From: CAYQDR01 sp964416315
GTDB lineage: Bacteria; Methylomirabilota; Methylomirabilia; Rokubacteriales; DASRDR01
DNA: 24,138 nt
NCBI GenBank assembly: GCA_964416315.1
Contig: CAYQDR010000073.1
Span: 1 to 24,138 of the forward strand
Reading direction: 5' to 3'
Made by a program: the position numbers and the translations under genes
Shown: piece after piece, positions 14,700 through 19,760 of the stretch
Numbering within the stretch: the first letter of the stretch is position 1
How the letters are laid out: the number at the start of each line of letters is the position of its first letter
Notes under the pieces: generated by a model
Seen by the model: only the letters and a program-made list of their open reading frames with translations
What the model was told of the DNA's origin: nothing
Database searches by the model: none

Positions 14700-15329
14700 A
14701 TGGGACGCGCCCCTCGCGCGAAGGACCTCACGGTGAAACAGGAACTGGCGATCCCGGCACGGACCGGGGCGGGACTGCGCGTGGCGACCGGGGAGTTCGT
14801 GCAGGTCGTGGACGTCGCGGGCCAGCAGTGCGCGGACTTCTTTGCGTTCAGCGTCGAGGACCCGCGGGAGTACCTGTCGGCCGAGCACACGCGGGTGGCG
14901 GTGGACCGGTTGTTCCCACAGGTCGCCCAGTCCTTCCGGTCGAGCCTCCGCCGCCCGATGCTCCAGCTCGAGGAGGACCACTCTCCCGGGATCCACGACA
15001 TGCTCTTCGCCGCGTGCGATCCCGCCCGCTACGCCCAGTACGGCGTCTCGGGTCACGCCTCCTGCGCCGAGAACCTCCGCGCGGCGCTCCGGCGGCTCGG
15101 CGTCGAGCCCTGCCACGTCCCCCAGCCGGTCAACTTTTTCATGAACGTGGCGGTCCGCCCGGACGGGCGGGTCGAGTTCGGCGCACCCCAGACGAGCGCG
15201 GGCGACTACGTCCTCCTCAAGACGTTCATGGACTGTCTCGTCGTGGTGTCCGCCTGCCCGCAGGAGTGGAACCCGGCGGCGAACTACCACCCCTCGGACC
15301 TGCTGCTCCGCGTCCTGACCGCGGGGTGA
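14700..15329 (+). CDS. DUF1989 (urea carboxylase-associated family) protein
   Basis: A 209-residue soluble protein. The family hallmarks are visible: a basic N-terminal barrel with L-R-V-A-T-G-E-F-V-Q-V-V-D-V-A-G-Q-Q-C-A-D-F-F-A-F (26-50), H94 and H99 in DHSPGIHD, G-H-A-S-C-A-E-N (118-125), N-F-F-M-N-V (145-150) and Cys186 in V-S-A-C-P. The conserved His and Cys positions suggest a metal or ligand site. Relatives flank urea carboxylase and allophanate hydrolase or occur with aminomethyltransferase-type genes, but no such genes are here, so a urea role is not supported. The start ATG 14700 follows GGGAGGAGGG, one of the best ribosome-binding sites in the window. It lies 26 nt after the exporter and overlaps the HNH gene by GTGA. 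Confidence 0.85.
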   Translation: MGRAPRAKDLTVKQELAIPARTGAGLRVATGEFVQVVDVAGQQCADFFAFSVEDPREYLSAEHTRVAVDRLFPQVAQSFRSSLRRPMLQLEEDHSPGIHDMLFAACDPARYAQYGVSGHASCAENLRAALRRLGVEPCHVPQPVNFFMNVAVRPDGRVEFGAPQTSAGDYVLLKTFMDCLVVVSACPQEWNPAANYHPSDLLLRVLTAG

Positions 15330-15643
15330 GGGGGCGGGCGACGAGCTTCATCAGCCCGGTCACCGAGGCGGAGGTCCGCCGTGAGAAGGCGCGCGCGCGG
15401 GCGCTGCGCGCCAGCGCGTGGTGGAAGCGGCGCGTGGCGGCCGGGCGGTGCGGGTACTGCGGCCGGCCCACGCCCGCGCGGGAGCTGACCATGGACCACC
15501 GGGTGCCGCTCGTGCGCGGCGGCCGCTCGACGCGCGGCAACGTGGTTCCGGCGTGCAAGACGTGCAACACGGCGAAGCGCTACCTCCTGCCGACGGAGTG
15601 GGAGACCTACCTGGCCCGGCTCGCCGGCGAGACCGAGGACTAG
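15326..15643 (+). CDS. Small HNH endonuclease
   Basis: A 105-residue stand-alone HNH protein. The core runs from CGYC (42-45) through M-D-H-R-V-P-L-V-R-G-G (56-66; Asp57-His58 metal/catalytic pair), Asn72 in R-G-N-V-V-P, and C-K-T-C-N-T-A-K (77-84). The two CxxC pairs would bind a structural zinc, as in the 5-methylcytosine-restriction-like HNH group. A basic helix (R-R-E-K-A-R-A-R-A-L-R) precedes the domain. There is no attached DNA-recognition, phage or intein domain, so its target and purpose (repair, restriction, domesticated element) are unknown. GTG 15326 overlaps the DUF1989 stop as GTGA, with no good Shine-Dalgarno, implying re-initiation after that gene. A weak GC hairpin with GTTTCC follows the stop. 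Confidence 0.82.
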   Translation: MRGRATSFISPVTEAEVRREKARARALRASAWWKRRVAAGRCGYCGRPTPARELTMDHRVPLVRGGRSTRGNVVPACKTCNTAKRYLLPTEWETYLARLAGETED

Positions 15644-15675
15644 ATTCTCGGTGGGGGTCTGCCCCGTTTCCGTCC

Positions 15676-15715
15676 GGGGGGCCGGACCTCCCCCGTTTCG
15701 ATTGCGCGGGCCGGG
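15676..15715 (+). repeat. Dispersed GC repeat, copy 3
   Basis: Matches copy 1 in GGGGGGCCGG, CCTCCCCCG and the 14-mer TTGCGCGGGCCGGG, differing mainly by a 2-nt shorter middle. It is placed 32 nt after the HNH stop, again at a gene 3' end, and its GGGGG/CCCCC hairpin is followed by GTTTCG. Confidence 0.65.
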
Positions 15716-15728
15716 GGGCAGAAAAAGG

Positions 15729-15759
15729 TTGGACGCCGCCGCGCCGGCGGTCGTAGGAT
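15729..15759 (+). promoter_or_regulatory. Candidate promoter of the mini-ORF RNA
   Basis: TTGGAC (15729-15734) and TAGGAT (15754-15759) with 19-nt spacing; transcription would start near 15766. The short AT-richer AAAAAGG just upstream stands out in this GC-rich spacer. Confidence 0.4.
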
Positions 15760-15902
15760 TGGAGGCAAATCGACCGGGGTGACACAGCCCCTGGCGTCCC
15801 GAGCCCGGCGATGGGGCCGGGCGGGACGGGTCGAGCCCCGGGCCGGCAGTCGGCGGCCGGTTCGGGGTGGCGGGAGCGTGGGCCCGCGTGGTGCGTGCGC
15901 CG

Positions 15903-15922
15903 AGAAAGGAGGTGGTCCAGCC
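15903..15922 (+). promoter_or_regulatory. Extended Shine-Dalgarno complementary to the 16S 3' tail
   Basis: AGAAAGGAGGTGGTCCAGCC matches the exact complement of the widespread bacterial 16S 3' end (GGCUGGAUCACCUCCUUUCU) at 19 of 20 positions; the remaining G can pair with U. Ordinary Shine-Dalgarno sites use 4-9 nt. GTG 15923 follows directly. Confidence 0.75.
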
Positions 15923-15964
15923 GTGAGTACAACCCCGGTGATCTGTGAGGTGGTGACCTCCTAG
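15923..15964 (+). CDS. Putative 13-residue peptide MSTTPVICEVVTS
   Basis: GTG 15923 to TAG 15962-15964, directly after the extended Shine-Dalgarno; AGGAGG (15908-15912 with A15907) ends 10 nt before the start. The peptide has one Cys and no charged residue except Glu9; it shows no signal or membrane segment and I recognise no family. Its last codons contain ACCTCCT (15956-15962), complementary to AGGAGGT (15907-15913), so translation and folding of this RNA are linked: ribosomes reaching the stop would cover the anti-Shine-Dalgarno element. It may act as a leader peptide whose translation matters more than its product. No downstream same-strand gene exists for it to regulate in cis. Confidence 0.5.
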   Translation: MSTTPVICEVVTS

Positions 15965-15990
15965 GTCGCGCGCACCCGGTTCGATCCGAG

Positions 15991-16023
15991 GGTGGGCCGC
16001 CTGGGGGGACCCCAGGCACCACC
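15991..16023 (+). other. Extended hairpin in the mini-ORF RNA
   Basis: GGTGG (15991-15995) pairs with CCACC (16019-16023), and GCCTGGGG (15999-16006) with CCCCAGGC (16010-16017) around a GGA loop: 13 bp with a small internal loop. Confidence 0.55.
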
Positions 16024-16024
16024 G

Positions 16025-16096
16025 GCCCCGAAGGTCCTGCACATCACCTGCAGGGCGACCCGCGCGGGTCGCAGCGGCCTTCGGGGCTACTATTTT
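16025..16096 (+). terminator. Branched intrinsic terminator
   Basis: The closing helix GCCCCGAAGG (16025-16034) with CCTTCGGGGC (16078-16087) encloses CCTGCA/TGCAGG (16036-16054) and GCGACCC/GGGTCGC (16055-16072), a three-way junction, and is followed by TACTATTTT (16088-16096). The T-tract makes plus-strand termination likely. Confidence 0.65.
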
Positions 16097-16350
16097 CGGC
16101 TCTTCAGGCTTTCGTGTGGGTCGGAGACCCAAACCCTGGAGGCAGGAGGCAGGGATCTCGCGGCTCGGGGATGCGGGGGATAGCTGGGGCCAGCACGGGG
16201 GCGCCGCAGGCTGCGGAGATGCGCACGGAGCCGCGCTGGGCAGGCCCGACCGCGTCCAGGCGCCAAGGACTTCCGGGCCCCTCCCCACGGACCCGGCCCG
16301 GACTCGGCGTCGGTTCCACCCGAGGGAGGGGCATGACTCACCCACACAGG
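16097..16350. other. GC-rich segment with long-range complementarity, possible structured RNA
   Basis: GTGTGGGT (16114-16121) is complementary to ACCCACAC (16340-16347), which would close a domain of about 234 nt. Inside are CGCGGCTC/GAGCCGCG (16159-16166 with 16228-16235), CCGCA/TGCGG and a 9-bp GCCCCTCCC/GGGAGGGGC (16277-16285 with 16324-16332). A local TGGGTC-GGA-GACCCA hairpin (16117-16131) competes. The strand is undetermined, and no Rfam-type signature that I know is seen. The direct repeat CTATTTTCGG brackets the segment (16090-16099 and 16364-16373). High GC makes chance pairing easy. Confidence 0.3.
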
Positions 16351-16370
16351 ATCCGGAAGAGCCCTATTTT

Positions 16371-16410
16371 CGGAGGGGGCGTCGGAACACCCCCTCCGAG
16401 GCCTCCCCCG
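16371..16410 (+). repeat. Dispersed GC hairpin repeat, copy 4
   Basis: CGGAGGGGG (16371-16379) and CCCCCTCCG (16390-16398) form a 9-bp stem, followed by AGGCCTCCCCCG, the same hairpin-plus-tail plan as copy 2. It lies beyond the 3' end of the minus-strand TPR gene. Confidence 0.6.
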
Positions 16411-16458
16411 GGGATCGGGTGGTGCTGGAACTGGCCGCCCAGCCCAACCCGCGTGGTC

Positions 16459-16944
16459 CTAGTTGAGCAGGCCCAGGAGCCGGTGGAGCTCGGCGCGCGC
16501 GGGCTGGTAGCCCGGCTCGAGCTCGAGGGCATGCTTCAGCTCGCCGATCGCCTCCTGGATCTTCTGCTGCCGGACGTAGACGCGGGCCAGGTTCACGTGC
16601 GGGTAGTGGCGGGGCTCGTAGCGCGTGGCCGCCATGGCCTGGCGGAGCCAGGGAATCGCCTCCGCGTGCCGGCCGAGCTTGATCAGGTAGGAGCCGATGT
16701 CGTTGTAGGGGTTGCCGAAGTCGGGATCCACCTCGATCGCGAGCCGGCACTCCCGGATCGCGGCTTCGTAGTCTCCCTTGAAGCTGTAGGTCCACCCCAG
16801 GAAGGTGTGGGCCTCCGCGGTGGGGATGCACTCGAGCGACTTGCGGTAGAGGGCGATCGCCTCGTCGAGGCGCCCGGCCATCTGGGCCCCGTACGCTTTC
16901 AGGAAGTACTGCTCGGCCTGCTCCCGGCGCGTCTCCTCGTCCAT
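16459..16944 (-). CDS. Tetratricopeptide repeat protein
   Basis: A 161-residue protein made almost wholly of TPR helices, about four repeats from residue 8 to the end. The consensus residues are clear in A-Y-G-A-Q-M-A-G-R-L-D-E-A-I-A-L-Y-R-K-S-L, L-G-W-T-Y-S-F-K-G-D-Y-E-A-A-I-R-E-C-R-L-A-I-E-V-D-P, and the last repeat V-Y-V-R-Q-Q-K-I-Q-E-A-I-G-E-L-K-H-A-L-E-L-E-P. There is no signal peptide or membrane segment, so it is probably a cytosolic scaffold; partners cannot be predicted. It starts at ATG 16944 without an evident Shine-Dalgarno and follows the second TPR gene and a 13-codon reading frame on the same strand, suggesting a small operon driven from 17416. Its N-terminal D-E-E-T-R-R-E-Q-A-E-Q-Y-F-L-K is charged and helical. 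Confidence 0.82.
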   Translation of the reverse strand: MDEETRREQAEQYFLKAYGAQMAGRLDEAIALYRKSLECIPTAEAHTFLGWTYSFKGDYEAAIRECRLAIEVDPDFGNPYNDIGSYLIKLGRHAEAIPWLRQAMAATRYEPRHYPHVNLARVYVRQQKIQEAIGELKHALELEPGYQPARAELHRLLGLLN

Positions 16945-16975
16945 CGCGCTGTGGATCGGGCGAGCCCCGGGGCCC

Positions 16976-17017
16976 TCACCCGACGATCTCGCTGACCTGC
17001 ATCTGCGGGGTGATCAT
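16976..17017 (-). CDS. Putative 13-residue frame MITPQMQVSEIVG, DUF1858-like start
   Basis: ATG 17017 overlaps the stop of the upstream TPR gene as ATGA, and a TGA closes it at 16978-16976. M-I-T-P-x-M-x-V-x-E-I-V resembles the opening of DUF1858 domains, which normally run about 60 residues, so this may be a truncated domain or a chance coupled mini-ORF. The DNA after the stop shows no continuation in other frames. Confidence 0.25.
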   Translation of the reverse strand: MITPQMQVSEIVG

Positions 17018-17382
17018 GTGGCACCGCCCGGTTCTCCGGCCGCCCCGGCCTTCTCGAGCCGGCGGAGGAAGACCTCGACCTCCTTCTTCGTCTGAAGGTC
17101 GCCCGTCTGGGTCGCGACCTCGATGGCCCTCTCGTACGCGGCCCGGGCCTCGGTGCGCCGACCCGCGCGCTCGAGCGCGCGGCCGAGGCCCCGGTGGGCG
17201 GCGGAGTAGTCGGGTTTGAGGCGGACGGCGGCCTGGAACTCGCGGACGGCGTCCTCGGGCCGCCCGGCCTCGAGGTAGGCGCCGGCCAGGCCGAAGCGGA
17301 CCACGGGGTCGTCGGGCATCAGCGCGGCGACTTCCTGGAACTCGGCGATGCGGTCGGCCCGGGGCACGGGGGGACCCTTCAC
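17014..17382 (-). CDS. Short TPR protein
   Basis: A 122-residue protein with two to three TPR units: V-V-R-F-G-L-A-G-A-Y-L-E-A-G-R-P-E-D-A-V-R-E-F-Q-A-A-V-R-L-K-P and A-H-R-G-L-G-R-A-L-E-R-A-G-R-R-T-E-A-R-A-A-Y-E-R-A-I-E-V-A. A charged helix (T-K-K-E-V-E-V-F-L-R-R-L-E-K-A) and a Gly/Ala tail end it. No secretion signal is visible. GTG 17382 was taken as the start because a TTGACA promoter lies so close that transcription would begin at this codon; there is no Shine-Dalgarno, and internal GTG 17367 is an alternative. It is transcribed divergently from the permease gene 93 nt away and lies upstream of the larger TPR gene. Function is unknown beyond protein-protein contact. Confidence 0.75.
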   Translation of the reverse strand: MKGPPVPRADRIAEFQEVAALMPDDPVVRFGLAGAYLEAGRPEDAVREFQAAVRLKPDYSAAHRGLGRALERAGRRTEARAAYERAIEVATQTGDLQTKKEVEVFLRRLEKAGAAGEPGGAT

Positions 17383-17387
17383 GGGAG

Positions 17388-17416
17388 AGCATCGCGCCGA
17401 GCCCGCGGCCTGTCAA
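17388..17416 (-). promoter_or_regulatory. Promoter of the TPR operon (likely leaderless)
   Basis: On the minus strand a perfect TTGACA (17416-17411) and GATGCT (17393-17388) are 17 nt apart. Transcription would begin at about 17382-17381, on the GTG start itself. Confidence 0.5.
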
Positions 17417-17437
17417 GGCGCGCCCATGCTGGCCGGC

Positions 17438-17466
17438 TTGCGACGCGACGAGCTTTGCCCTACCTT
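17438..17466 (+). promoter_or_regulatory. Candidate promoter of the AI-2E permease (leaderless)
   Basis: TTGCGA (17438-17443) and TACCTT (17461-17466) with exactly 17-nt spacing. The predicted transcription start (about 17473) is within a few bases of ATG 17476. It is divergent from the TPR promoter, with 21 nt between their -35 elements. Confidence 0.4.
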
Positions 17467-17475
17467 GTGCGGTGG

Positions 17476-18546
17476 ATGGACGAGAGTCCGGAGCGTCGGC
17501 GCCTCCAGCTCGCCGTCGGCCTCGGCGCCGCGGCGCTGCTGGTCGTCGGCGCCTACGTCGTCCTCGCGCCCTTCCTCGTGCCGATCGCCTGGGCGGCGAT
17601 CCTCGCGTACGCCACGTGGCCGGTGTACCGTCGCGTGCTCGCCGCGGTCGGCGGGCGCGACCTCTGGGGCGCGGTCGTGATGACGCTCCTCGTGATCCTC
17701 GCGGTCGCGCTGCCCGTGGCCGCCCTGTCGGTGACGCTCGCCGACGACGTCGCCGCGCTGTTCCAGACGCTCCGGGCGTGGGGGGAGGAGCCGCCACCGC
17801 TGCCGGCGTGGGCCGCCGGCCTGCCGCTGATCGGCCCGTCGCTCGCCGGCTGGGACACGACGCTCCGCGCGAACCCGGGCGCCCTGCCGCGTCTCCTGGT
17901 CCAGCAGGCGCCCCAGTGGAGGCAGGCGCTCCTCGCGGCCGCTGGTGGCATCGGCCAGAACGTCGCCAAGCTCGGTCTCACGCTGCTCACGCTCTTTTTC
18001 CTCTACCGCCACGGCGAGGACCTCCTCGCACAGACCCACCGCGTCCTCGACCGCCTCACGGGGGAGCCCGTCCAGCGCCGACTCGCCGTCGTCGGCGTCA
18101 CGGTGCGGGCGGTGTGCTACGGCGTGCTGCTCACGGCGCTCGTCCAGGGCACGCTCGCCGGGCTCGGGTTCTGGGCGGCCGGGGTCAAGGGCGCGGTGCT
18201 CCTCGGGGGGCTGACCGCGCTGCTCGCCCTCGTCCCCTTCGGGCCGCCGCTCGTCTGGCTTCCGGTCGCGCTCTGGGTGCTCGCGACCGGCGCCGTCTGG
18301 AAGGGACTCGTGCTCCTCGGCTGGGGTGCTCTGATCGTGAGCGGCAGCGACAACGTGATCCGTCCCTACTTCATCGGCGGCGCGACCCAGATCCCGTTCC
18401 TCCTCGTCCTCTTCGGCGTCCTCGGCGGCATGGGGGCCTTCGGGCTCCTCGGGTTGTTCGTGGGCCCGGTGATCCTCGCGGTCCTCCTCGCGCTCTGGCG
18501 GGAGTGGGCCGGCGCCCCCGAGCCGCCCGCCCAGCCGGCGTCCTGA
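17476..18546 (+). CDS. AI-2E family transporter (PerM/TqsA-like permease)
   Basis: A 356-residue polytopic inner-membrane protein with about eight helices: two near the N-terminus (Y-V-V-L-A-P-F-L-V-P-I-A-W-A-A-I-L-A-Y), one at about 58-80, a central periplasmic/amphipathic region (about 85-150), and a closely spaced C-terminal bundle. The family's conserved G-L-L-G-L-F-V-G-P-V-I-L-A-V is near the C-terminus, with D-N-V-I-R-P-Y-F-I-G and I-P-F-L-L-V-L-F-G-V-L-G-G just before. Members include the AI-2 exporter TqsA and sodium(potassium)/proton antiporters, so the substrate stays open. ATG 17476 was chosen because it precedes the first charged segment MDESPERRRLQ and a promoter abuts it; GTG 17467 is possible. 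No functional link to the neighbours is evident. Confidence 0.87.
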   Translation: MDESPERRRLQLAVGLGAAALLVVGAYVVLAPFLVPIAWAAILAYATWPVYRRVLAAVGGRDLWGAVVMTLLVILAVALPVAALSVTLADDVAALFQTLRAWGEEPPPLPAWAAGLPLIGPSLAGWDTTLRANPGALPRLLVQQAPQWRQALLAAAGGIGQNVAKLGLTLLTLFFLYRHGEDLLAQTHRVLDRLTGEPVQRRLAVVGVTVRAVCYGVLLTALVQGTLAGLGFWAAGVKGAVLLGGLTALLALVPFGPPLVWLPVALWVLATGAVWKGLVLLGWGALIVSGSDNVIRPYFIGGATQIPFLLVLFGVLGGMGAFGLLGLFVGPVILAVLLALWREWAGAPEPPAQPAS

Positions 18547-18636
18547 GCCGCGCGCCCTGCCGCGGCCCGTGTGCCCTCGGCTGAGCCCCGATGTAACTGC
18601 CCGTCCGGACTACGCTTTCCGTCGGCCGGCCGTAGC

Positions 18637-18666
18637 TTGTCCAGCGCCCGAGGCCTGTGCTATTGT
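18637..18666 (+). promoter_or_regulatory. Probable promoter of the mreB operon
   Basis: TTGTCC (18637-18642), 18-nt spacer, TATTGT (18661-18666), with an extended TGC directly before the -10. The transcript would start near 18673 and give a leader of about 40 nt holding GGAGG (18696-18700) before ATG 18712. Confidence 0.55.
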
Positions 18667-18711
18667 GCTGAGCAGCCGTTCCGAGTCTTCTCACCGGAGG
18701 CGCGGCGTTCG

Positions 18712-19743
18712 ATGTTATTCAACGCAGTTGCCGGTTTTTTCTCGAACGACATGGCTGTTGATCTCGGCACGGCCAACACCCTCGTCTACGTCAAGGGCGA
18801 GGGGATCGTGCTGAACGAGCCCTCCATCGTCGCCATCCACCAGGCGGACAACACGATCCTCGCCGTCGGCAAGGAGGCCAAGGCGATGCTCGGGCGCACG
18901 CCCGGGAACATCGTCGCCATCCGCCCGCTCAAGGACGGCGTCATCGCCGACTTCGACGTCACCGAGAAGATGCTCGGGTACTTCATCCGCCGGGTGCACA
19001 AGCGGCGCGCGCTCGTGCGACCGCGGATCGTCATCGGCGTGCCGTCGGGGATCACGCAGGTCGAGAAGCGCGCGGTCCGCGACTCGGCGGTGCAGGCCGG
19101 GGCGCGGGAGGTCTATCTGATCGAGGAGCCGATGGCCGCCGCGATCGGCGCCGGCATGCCGATCACGGAGCCGGGGGGCAACATGATCGTGGACATCGGG
19201 GGCGGCACGACCGAGGTGGCCGTGATCTCGCTCTCCGGCATCGTCTACTCCCGGTCCGTCCGGATCGCGGGCGACGAGATGGACGAGGCGATCGTCCAGT
19301 ACATCCGGAAGAACTACAACCTCCTGGTCGGCGAGCGCCGGGCGGAGGACATCAAGATCAGGCTCGGCTCGGCCTACCCGATGGGGGGGGAGCGCAAGAC
19401 GATCGAGGTCAAGGGCCGGGATCTCATCGACGGGATCCCGAAGACCATCGTGATCGGCGACGACGAGATCCGGGAGTCGCTCCGCGAGCCCATCATGACG
19501 ATCGTGGACGCGGTGCGGACGGCCCTGGAGCGGACGCCCCCCGAGCTGGCCGCGGACATCGTGGACAAGGGCATCGTCCTCACCGGGGGCGGCGCGCTCC
19601 TCAAGGGGCTGGACCTCCTGCTCCGGCAGGAGACCAACCTGCCGATCCGGGTCGCCGACGATCCGCTCTCGTGCGTCGCGCTCGGCACGGGCAAAGTGCT
19701 GGACGAACTCGGTCTCCTCAAGAAGGTCGCGATCCCGACCTGA
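18712..19743 (+). CDS. mreB: Rod shape-determining actin homologue MreB
   Basis: Bacterial actin that forms membrane-bound antiparallel filaments and orients the elongasome. The 343 residues open MLFNAVAGFFSNDMAVDLGT, an amphipathic membrane anchor running into the phosphate-1 loop, with A-N-T-L-V-Y-V and I-V-L-N-E-P-S-I-V-A next. The phosphate-2 loop DIGGGTTEVAVIS and the adenosine motif I-V-L-T-G-G-G-A-L-L follow in order. Length is standard. ATG 18712 is preferred over upstream in-frame ATGs because it gives the canonical start and has GGAGG 11 nt upstream. It leads mreB-mreC-mreD-mrdA-rodA, the complete core elongation machinery in conserved order, implying a rod-shaped, peptidoglycan-walled cell. 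Confidence 0.97.
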   Translation: MLFNAVAGFFSNDMAVDLGTANTLVYVKGEGIVLNEPSIVAIHQADNTILAVGKEAKAMLGRTPGNIVAIRPLKDGVIADFDVTEKMLGYFIRRVHKRRALVRPRIVIGVPSGITQVEKRAVRDSAVQAGAREVYLIEEPMAAAIGAGMPITEPGGNMIVDIGGGTTEVAVISLSGIVYSRSVRIAGDEMDEAIVQYIRKNYNLLVGERRAEDIKIRLGSAYPMGGERKTIEVKGRDLIDGIPKTIVIGDDEIRESLREPIMTIVDAVRTALERTPPELAADIVDKGIVLTGGGALLKGLDLLLRQETNLPIRVADDPLSCVALGTGKVLDELGLLKKVAIPT

Positions 19744-19760
19744 GCCCCGGGGGGCTCTGC

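Larger units (their letters stand above)
15766..16096 (+). ncRNA. Candidate structured RNA with embedded 13-codon ORF
   Basis: Inferred transcript of about 330 nt. The leader can form a 12-bp stem (GTCCC 15796-15800 plus GCCCGGC 15803-15809, pairing with 15816-15827; two-base bulge) and a second hairpin near 15836-15867. The 20 nt at 15903-15922 complement the 16S rRNA 3' tail and abut a tiny ORF. After it comes an extended hairpin (GGTGG and GCCTGGGG pairing with CCCCAGGC and CCACC, 15991-16023). The end is a branched terminator whose 10-bp closing helix encloses two further hairpins. The tmRNA, 6S, SRP and RNase P hallmarks I looked for are absent. The boundaries rest on promoter and terminator signals only; no expression is shown. 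It may be a small RNA, an orphan leader peptide unit or a ribosome-interacting RNA. Confidence 0.45.
15644..16458. other. Long region without ordinary genes, holding an RNA unit and repeats
   Basis: This 815-nt stretch separates the HNH gene from the convergent TPR operon. It holds repeat copy 3 (15676-15715), a candidate transcription unit with promoter, mini-ORF and terminator (15729-16096), a GC-rich segment with long-range complementarity (16097-16350) and repeat copy 4 (16371-16410). Longer open frames here have no family resemblance and look like GC-rich artefacts. Confidence 0.7.

Noticed and set aside
15903..15922. Antisense 3' end of a 16S rRNA gene
   Set aside because: Only the final 20 nt match; the sequence that would precede them on the minus strand shows none of the conserved 16S 3' region (no GTAACC or GGTGAAGTC-type blocks). 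It is followed by a coding-like frame, not rRNA.
15978..15987. GGTTCGATCC as the T-loop of a tRNA or tmRNA
   Set aside because: The flanks do not form a 5-bp T stem, and no acceptor stem, CCA end or anticodon arm is present; the mini-ORF does not resemble a tmRNA tag.
16097..16350. 6S, SRP or RNase P RNA
   Set aside because: A terminal helix is possible, but none of the diagnostic sequences (for example GAGGAAAGTCC of RNase P or the GGAAG/AGCAG pair of SRP) was found on either strand.
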